A DNA stretch of 64,000 bases, taken from contig JAKLKD010000007.1 in the NCBI GenBank assembly GCA_023150845.1, positions 1 to 64,000 of the forward strand, in the 5' to 3' direction. Shown one piece after another: positions 59,683 to 64,000 of this stretch (its first letter is position 1; every line of letters begins with the position of its first letter). The stretch comes from Myxococcota bacterium (GTDB taxonomy: Bacteria; Myxococcota_A; UBA796; CAJQPC01). The notes beneath the pieces were generated by a model. It made no database searches and was not told the DNA's origin. It saw only the letters and a list, made by a program, of their open reading frames with translations. Position numbers and translations under genes: made by a program.

Positions 59683-60861
59683 TCAGCCCGGGAAGGCCGC
59701 GCGAAGCGCCCGCTCCAGGTCGGCGATGAGGTCATCGACGTGCTCGATGCCTACCGACGCCCGCACGAGGCCATCGGCGATGCCGATCTCTTGGCGCACC
59801 TGGGGCGGGATCGAGGCGTGGGTCATGGCCGCGGGCAGCTCGATGAGGCTCTCGACGCCGCCGAGGCTCTCGGCGAGGGTGAAGACCTCACAGGCCGCGC
59901 AGAAGCGCTCGGCCGCGGCGAGGTCCCCCTTGAGCTCAAAGCTGATCATGCCGCCGAAGCCGCTCATCTGGCGCTGGGCGAGGGCGTGCTGGGGGTGGGT
60001 CTCGTCGAGGGGGTACCACACCCGGGCCACCTCGGGCCGGGACTTGAGCCAGGCGACGACGGCCCGGGCGTTCTCTTGGTGCCGGGCCATACGCACGGCC
60101 AAGGTCTTGATGCCGCGCAGGGTGAGCCAGCAGTCCCAGATGCCGGGCACCGCGCCGATGGCGTTCTGCAAGAACTTGATGCGCTCGTACAAGGCGGGGT
60201 TCGCCGTGACCACGACGCCGCCGACCACGTCGCTGTGGCCGTTGAGGTACTTCGTCGTGGAGTGCACCACGAGGTCGGCGCCCAGGGCCAGCGGGCGCTG
60301 GTAGATCGGCGTGGCGAAGGTGTTGTCGACGGCGACGATGGCGCCGACGGCGTGGGCCCGGGCGGCCAAGGCGGCGATGTCGCTCACCTTGAGCAGGGGG
60401 TTCGTCGGCGACTCCAGCCACACGAGCTTCGTGCCCTCGGGGATGGCCTCCTCAGCGGAGATCCGCGAGAAGTCCACGAAGCGGTACCGCAGCCCAAGCT
60501 GGGTGAAGACCCTCGTGAACTGGCGGTAACTGCCACCGTAGATGTCGTCGCCGGAGACGACGAGGTCCCCGGCCTTGAGTAAATGCTGCACCGCAGCAGT
60601 CGCCGCGCTGCCCGAGCCGAAGGCGCAGCAGAAGGTGGGCACGCCCAGGCCCGCGCCCTCCAAAGACGCGATGGCGGCCTCGAGCTTCTCGCGGGTGGGG
60701 TTCTGGGTGCGGGAGTACTCGTAGCCCTTGTGCTGGCCTACGGCCTCTTGGGCGTAGGTGCTCGTCTGGAACACCGGGGGCATCACCGCGCCCGTGGTGG
60801 GCTCCGGGGACTGGCCGCCGTGAATCGCCAGGGTCTCGGGGTGCTGGGTGGGGTGCTTCAC
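59683..60861 (-). CDS. Cystathionine gamma-lyase/gamma-synthase family PLP enzyme
   Basis: 392 residues, typical of the Cys/Met metabolism PLP family. It shows YEYSRTQNPTREKLEAAIASLEG, a GSAATAAV PLP-phosphate site, VWLESPTNPLLKVSDI, VDNTFATP, and the lysine-containing STTKYLNGHSDVVGG (Schiff-base Lys). The C-terminal SLGGVESLIELPAAMTHASIP with the substrate Arg further on (LVRASVGIEHVDDL) is complete. The ATGA overlap with the cystathionine beta-synthase gene upstream favours a gamma-lyase role: cystathionine to cysteine, 2-oxobutyrate and ammonia. Gamma-synthase activity cannot be excluded by sequence alone. Confidence 0.93.
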   Translation of the reverse strand: MKHPTQHPETLAIHGGQSPEPTTGAVMPPVFQTSTYAQEAVGQHKGYEYSRTQNPTREKLEAAIASLEGAGLGVPTFCCAFGSGSAATAAVQHLLKAGDLVVSGDDIYGGSYRQFTRVFTQLGLRYRFVDFSRISAEEAIPEGTKLVWLESPTNPLLKVSDIAALAARAHAVGAIVAVDNTFATPIYQRPLALGADLVVHSTTKYLNGHSDVVGGVVVTANPALYERIKFLQNAIGAVPGIWDCWLTLRGIKTLAVRMARHQENARAVVAWLKSRPEVARVWYPLDETHPQHALAQRQMSGFGGMISFELKGDLAAAERFCAACEVFTLAESLGGVESLIELPAAMTHASIPPQVRQEIGIADGLVRASVGIEHVDDLIADLERALRAAFPG

Positions 60862-62240
60862 TTGGACTCCCCGGCCGCCATGGAGGCGATGTAGTCGATG
60901 AGGTCGATCTTGGTGATCGCGCCGCGGATCGCCGGGCCCCCCACGACAAAGATCACCTTGAAGCGCTTGAACAGCTCGGAGAGCACGGTGATCTCCGTGG
61001 TGTCGTCCACGGTGGTGTAGTTCGCCTGCACCAGCTCCCGCACCCGGGTCTTGCCCGGCGTGCCCTGGAGCGCCTGCTCCAGGAGGCGGTTCTCCGAGAG
61101 GATGCCGATGAGCTTGCCCTCCTCCAAGACCGGCACCTGGGAGATGCCGTGCACCTTCATCGTGCCGATCACCTCACTCACCGTGGCCTCGGGGGACACG
61201 CTGATGAGCTCACGCTCGCCGCGGTGGTGGAGAAGCTCGGCGACGGTGCCGAAGCCGCTCTCGGCCTCGGTGAAGCCCATCTCCTTCATCCAGTTGTCGT
61301 TGAAGATCTTGGAGAGGTAGCGGCTGCCCGAGTCGGGCAGGATCACGAGCACCTTGAGGTTCGCCGCGTCGTGCTGGCGCACCCACTTCACCGCCCCGGC
61401 CACGGCCGCGCCGCAGGAGCCGCCGCAGAGGATGCCCTCCTCGCGGACCACCCGGCGGGTCATGTGCATACACTCGCGGTCGTTCACGCGGACGACGTCG
61501 TCGATGTACTGCCAGTCGATGGTCGAGGGCATGAAGTCCTCGCCGATGCCCTCGACGACGTAGGGGAAGGCCGGGGTGAGCTGGCCGGTGTGGAAGTAGT
61601 CGTAGTAGAGCGACCCCACGGGATCGACGCCGACCACCTTGATGTTGGGGTTCTTCTCTTTGAGGTACTTCGCGATGCCGGAGACCGTGCCGCCGGTGCC
61701 CAGGCCGCAGATCAGCACGTCGAGCTGGCCGTCGAGCTGCTCCCAGATCTCCGGGCCGGTCATGTTGTAGTGCGCCGCCGGGTTCGACGGGTTGTGGTAC
61801 TGGTTGGCGAAGAACGCGCCGGGCTCGTGGCCCAGGCGGCGGCTCACGCTGTAGTAGCTGCGGGGATCGTCGGCCTCGACGGCGGTGGGGGTGATCACCA
61901 CCCGGGCGCCATACGCCCGAAGCGCCGCGCGCTTCTCTTCAGACTGCTTGTCGGGCATCACGAAGGTGCACTTGTAGCCCTTCACGGCGCCGACCATGGC
62001 CAGGCCCGCGCCGGTGTTGCCCGAGGTGCCCTCGACGATGGTGCTGCCGGGGCCGATCGCCCCGCTCGCCTCGGCGTCGGCGATGATCTGCAGGGCGATG
62101 CGATCCTTGATGGAGCCGCCGGGGTTCAGCATCTCCAGCTTTGCGTAGACCGTGGCCTGTAGGCCCTCGGTGACGCTGTTGAGGCGGACGATGGGCGTGT
62201 TGCCCACGCAGGACAGGACGTTGTCATGAACGTTACGCAC
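60858..62240 (-). CDS. Cystathionine beta-synthase with C-terminal CBS pair
   Basis: 460 residues from a GTG at 62240. The PLP domain (about 1-330) has the Schiff-base Lys in NPGGSIKDRIAL, the SGNTGAGLAMVG loop and GTGGTVSGIAKYLKEKNP for the PLP phosphate. Two CBS domains follow (about 345-455, LLHHRGERELISVSPEATVSEVIGTMKVHGISQVPVL and IRGAITKIDLIDYI), as in eukaryote-like enzymes regulated by S-adenosylmethionine. It condenses homocysteine with serine. The ATGA overlap with the next gene completes a two-gene reverse transsulfuration operon. Confidence 0.95.
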   Translation of the reverse strand: MRNVHDNVLSCVGNTPIVRLNSVTEGLQATVYAKLEMLNPGGSIKDRIALQIIADAEASGAIGPGSTIVEGTSGNTGAGLAMVGAVKGYKCTFVMPDKQSEEKRAALRAYGARVVITPTAVEADDPRSYYSVSRRLGHEPGAFFANQYHNPSNPAAHYNMTGPEIWEQLDGQLDVLICGLGTGGTVSGIAKYLKEKNPNIKVVGVDPVGSLYYDYFHTGQLTPAFPYVVEGIGEDFMPSTIDWQYIDDVVRVNDRECMHMTRRVVREEGILCGGSCGAAVAGAVKWVRQHDAANLKVLVILPDSGSRYLSKIFNDNWMKEMGFTEAESGFGTVAELLHHRGERELISVSPEATVSEVIGTMKVHGISQVPVLEEGKLIGILSENRLLEQALQGTPGKTRVRELVQANYTTVDDTTEITVLSELFKRFKVIFVVGGPAIRGAITKIDLIDYIASMAAGESK

Positions 62241-62269
62241 GGCGGCTCTCTCCCGGGCTTCGGCATGGC

Positions 62270-62275
62270 TATAAT
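62270..62275 (+). promoter_or_regulatory. -10 element of the 62303 gene
   Basis: A perfect TATAAT at 62270-62275 lies 27 bp before the GTG start; no good -35 is visible at the right distance, so an activator may be needed. Confidence 0.4.
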
Positions 62276-62302
62276 CCGACCCTCGCCTCTACGGGAGTCA
62301 GC

Positions 62303-63901
62303 GTGGACGATTCCAGGGATCGCCTGGTACGCAAGGGCAGCTACATCGACGGCTCGTTCATCCGCCCGGAGCGGGTCGATGGCTACATCAACGGCGTCAA
62401 CCCCGGCGACCGCGCCGACATCTTAGGGCGCTTCGCGTTCTCTGAAGACGCCGTCGATGACGCCGTTGAGCACGCCACCATCGCCTCGCGCATCTGGCGT
62501 CATGTACCCCTCGCCGAGCGCGTCGCCGCGGTGCGGCGCTTCCGGCAGACCATCGCCAAGGCCGGCGAGAAGCTGATCGTGCTCAGCACCCGGGAGACCG
62601 GGCGGCCCTCTTGGGAGACCCGGCAAGAGCTCGGGCAGACGCTCCTGGCCTTAGAGCAGCTCATCGAGGAGGGCCCCACCCGCCTGGCGCCGAAGGTGCT
62701 GGAGCAGACCTTGGGCCGCGCCGACCGCTTCCCCCGGGGCGTGGTGGGGATGCTCCTGCCCTTCGCCCAGCCGCTCTACTACATCTGCGTGTGGACGGCG
62801 GCGGCGATGTTGGCGGGCAACACGCTCGTCTTTAAGCCCTCGAAGTTCACCCCGGGCCTCGGCCAGCACCTCGCCGAGATGTGGGACCAGTGCAAGCTGC
62901 CGCGCGGCGTGATCAACATGGTCCAGGGCTCGGGCTCCGGCGTCGGCCGCCGCCTGCTCGGCCACCCGCGCCTGGGCGCGCTCATGGTCGCGGGCAGCCA
63001 CGAGACCGTGAGTGAGGTGCGCCGCCTGCTCCTCGACCGCTCGGAGCTCCCCCTGATCACCCAGTCCGCGGGCAAAGGCGCGGCGGTGGTGCTCGACGGC
63101 TGCGAGTTAGACCGGGCGGTCTACGACACCATGGTCGGGGCGTTTCTGGGCTCGGGCCAGCGCCCGTTCAACACCGGCCGGGTGATCGTGCAGGCCGGGG
63201 TGTACGACGAGTTCATCGACGCCTTGCTGCGCCGCACGGCGAACCTCACCGTAGGCTACGGCTTCGACAAGAGCGTGTTCATGGGCCCGCTCATCTCGGA
63301 GAACCTGCGCAGCCGCTTCCGTAAGTACGGCCGCGCGCTCACCCAAGGCGGGGCGGGGCCGCTCTTGGAGGGCAGCTTCAACAACCGCACCGAGCGCCGT
63401 GGCTTCTACGTCACCCCGGCGATTCACCTCGTCGATTGGCAGTCGGGCCAGGCCTTCTTAGACGCCGAGCCCGTGGGCCCCACCCTGCTCGTCTACCGCG
63501 TCGGCACCGTCGATGAGGCCGTGGCCCTGCACAACCAGCTCGCCCACCGCCCCGTCGCCAGCCTCTACCCCTCCACCCAGGAGGCCGACCTCCAGGGCCT
63601 CGTCGACCGCCTGCGCGCGGGCGTGGTGCACATCAACCTGCCCACGACGACCTCCACCCTGCCCCTGCCCGCCGTGGGCATGGGCCGCAGCGGCGGCGTG
63701 GGCACCGGGGTCGAGCTCCTGGATGCCTTGACCACCCCGCGCACCCTGCTCAGCGCCGACCGCCCCTTCAACCCGGCCCAGGCCTTGCCGGGCACGAACT
63801 GGGAGGCGGATCTGACGCACACCTTGGTCGAGGTGGATGACCTCGATGAGGACACCCTGGTGGACGACGACCTGTCGAATGTGTTGGAGCCGGAGGTTTA
63901 G
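62303..63901 (+). CDS. Aldehyde dehydrogenase fold protein lacking catalytic residues (AstD-like pseudoenzyme)
   Basis: 532 residues from a GTG at 62303, behind gggagtcagc. The ALDH fold runs along the whole length: VGMLLPFAQPLYYICVWTAAAMLAGNTLVFKPSKFTP with the NAD-binding KPS, GSGSGVGRRLLGHPRLGALMVAGSHETV, and VYRVGTVDEAVALHNQL. Catalytic positions are changed: the Asn of PWNFP is Ala155 (PFAQP), the Glu of LELGG is Gln254 (ITQSAGKG), and the Cys of GQRC is Pro288 (GQRPFNTG). It should not oxidise aldehydes by the normal mechanism. The acidic C-terminal tail (DDLDEDTLVDDDLSNV) is an addition. Divergent from the transsulfuration operon. Confidence 0.9.
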   Translation: MDDSRDRLVRKGSYIDGSFIRPERVDGYINGVNPGDRADILGRFAFSEDAVDDAVEHATIASRIWRHVPLAERVAAVRRFRQTIAKAGEKLIVLSTRETGRPSWETRQELGQTLLALEQLIEEGPTRLAPKVLEQTLGRADRFPRGVVGMLLPFAQPLYYICVWTAAAMLAGNTLVFKPSKFTPGLGQHLAEMWDQCKLPRGVINMVQGSGSGVGRRLLGHPRLGALMVAGSHETVSEVRRLLLDRSELPLITQSAGKGAAVVLDGCELDRAVYDTMVGAFLGSGQRPFNTGRVIVQAGVYDEFIDALLRRTANLTVGYGFDKSVFMGPLISENLRSRFRKYGRALTQGGAGPLLEGSFNNRTERRGFYVTPAIHLVDWQSGQAFLDAEPVGPTLLVYRVGTVDEAVALHNQLAHRPVASLYPSTQEADLQGLVDRLRAGVVHINLPTTTSTLPLPAVGMGRSGGVGTGVELLDALTTPRTLLSADRPFNPAQALPGTNWEADLTHTLVEVDDLDEDTLVDDDLSNVLEPEV

Positions 63902-63973
63902 GGGGAGGGCTCGGCGACTCCGCGCGTTCGGGGATATCCTGGGGTGGCGACCTCGTGGATAGGCTCCGCGACG

Positions 63974-64000
63974 ATGTTGGAGGTGTTTCTTGCGCGCTGG
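63974..64000 (+). CDS. Possible start of a gene cut by the right window edge
   Basis: An ATG at 63974 opens an unbroken frame (MLEVFLARW) to the edge, 72 bp after the preceding stop. Nine codons are too few for any assignment, and the RBS is unclear. Confidence 0.2.

Noticed and set aside
1-64000. tRNA, rRNA, riboswitch, insertion sequence or prophage
   Set aside because: The gaps between genes are short, and none showed cloverleaf, conserved RNA core, transposase or phage signatures on reading.

Overview
The window is a high-GC bacterial chromosome segment (roughly 70% G+C by eye) with densely packed genes. The best clue to its source is the 999-residue secreted protein at 29.4-32.4 kb. It combines thrombospondin type 3 and MopE-like calcium-binding repeats with a C-terminal Gly/Cys patch, a membrane segment and an Arg cluster of the MYXO-CTERM type. 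Together with about a dozen predicted lipoproteins, a FAAL-type polyketide synthase and a SOS-box-like site in front of recN, this points to Myxococcota (former Deltaproteobacteria). I see no rRNA, tRNA, CRISPR array, insertion sequence or phage module, and no gene-free stretch longer than 300 bp. The longest gaps (11736-11998 and 21570-21853) hold, respectively, nothing I recognise and a palindrome.

Layout. 1-6.6 kb: the N-terminal 2196 residues of a modular polyketide synthase that starts with a fatty-acyl-AMP ligase. 6.6-10.3 kb: a divergent pair, a polytopic membrane protein and a membrane-anchored sulfatase-like hydrolase. 10.3-14.1 kb: a lipoprotein, a dCMP deaminase, an Hsp70-like ATPase and an outer-membrane-type protein. 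14.1-17.2 kb: a TetR regulator followed by a three-gene ABC-2 exporter, all coupled by ATGA overlaps, behind a promoter made of 14-bp operator repeats. 17.2-21.6 kb: four reverse-strand envelope or secreted proteins.

21.7-25.35 kb is the most unusual region. Two families of about 141-residue, disulfide-rich lipoproteins (here called A and B) alternate A-B-A-B-A-B-(deleted A)-A-B. Eight of the nine genes overlap a neighbour by 4 or 10 bases, and the array sits behind an AT-rich 28-bp palindrome. It is visibly lower in G+C than its surroundings, and a 96-bp perfect repeat marks recent internal duplication. After an isoaspartyl dipeptidase gene on the other strand comes a second unusual locus (26.6-29.3 kb): two collinear paralogous AAA/ABC-type ATPases flanking a small TOPRIM-like protein, which resembles a phage-defence operon but matches no arrangement I can name.

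32.5-44.7 kb holds recN, infA (TTG start), a metal-dependent amidohydrolase lipoprotein, an acyl-CoA dehydrogenase-like protein, a Tim44-like zinc-ribbon protein, a GT-C-like membrane protein, YaiI, an FG-GAP lipoprotein and a thiopurine-type methyltransferase. 44.8-52.5 kb holds an alpha/beta-hydrolase lipoprotein, an M14 carboxypeptidase, a DUF924 pair, YceI, a methyltransferase and a class III adenylate cyclase. 52.5-56.4 kb is a periplasmic molybdenum hydroxylase operon with a good sigma-70-type promoter. 56.6-63.9 kb carries an FKBP prolyl isomerase, NAD kinase, a DapF-like epimerase with both catalytic cysteines replaced by serine, a glycosyltransferase, a cystathionine beta-synthase/gamma-lyase pair (reverse transsulfuration) and an aldehyde dehydrogenase homologue that lacks its catalytic residues.
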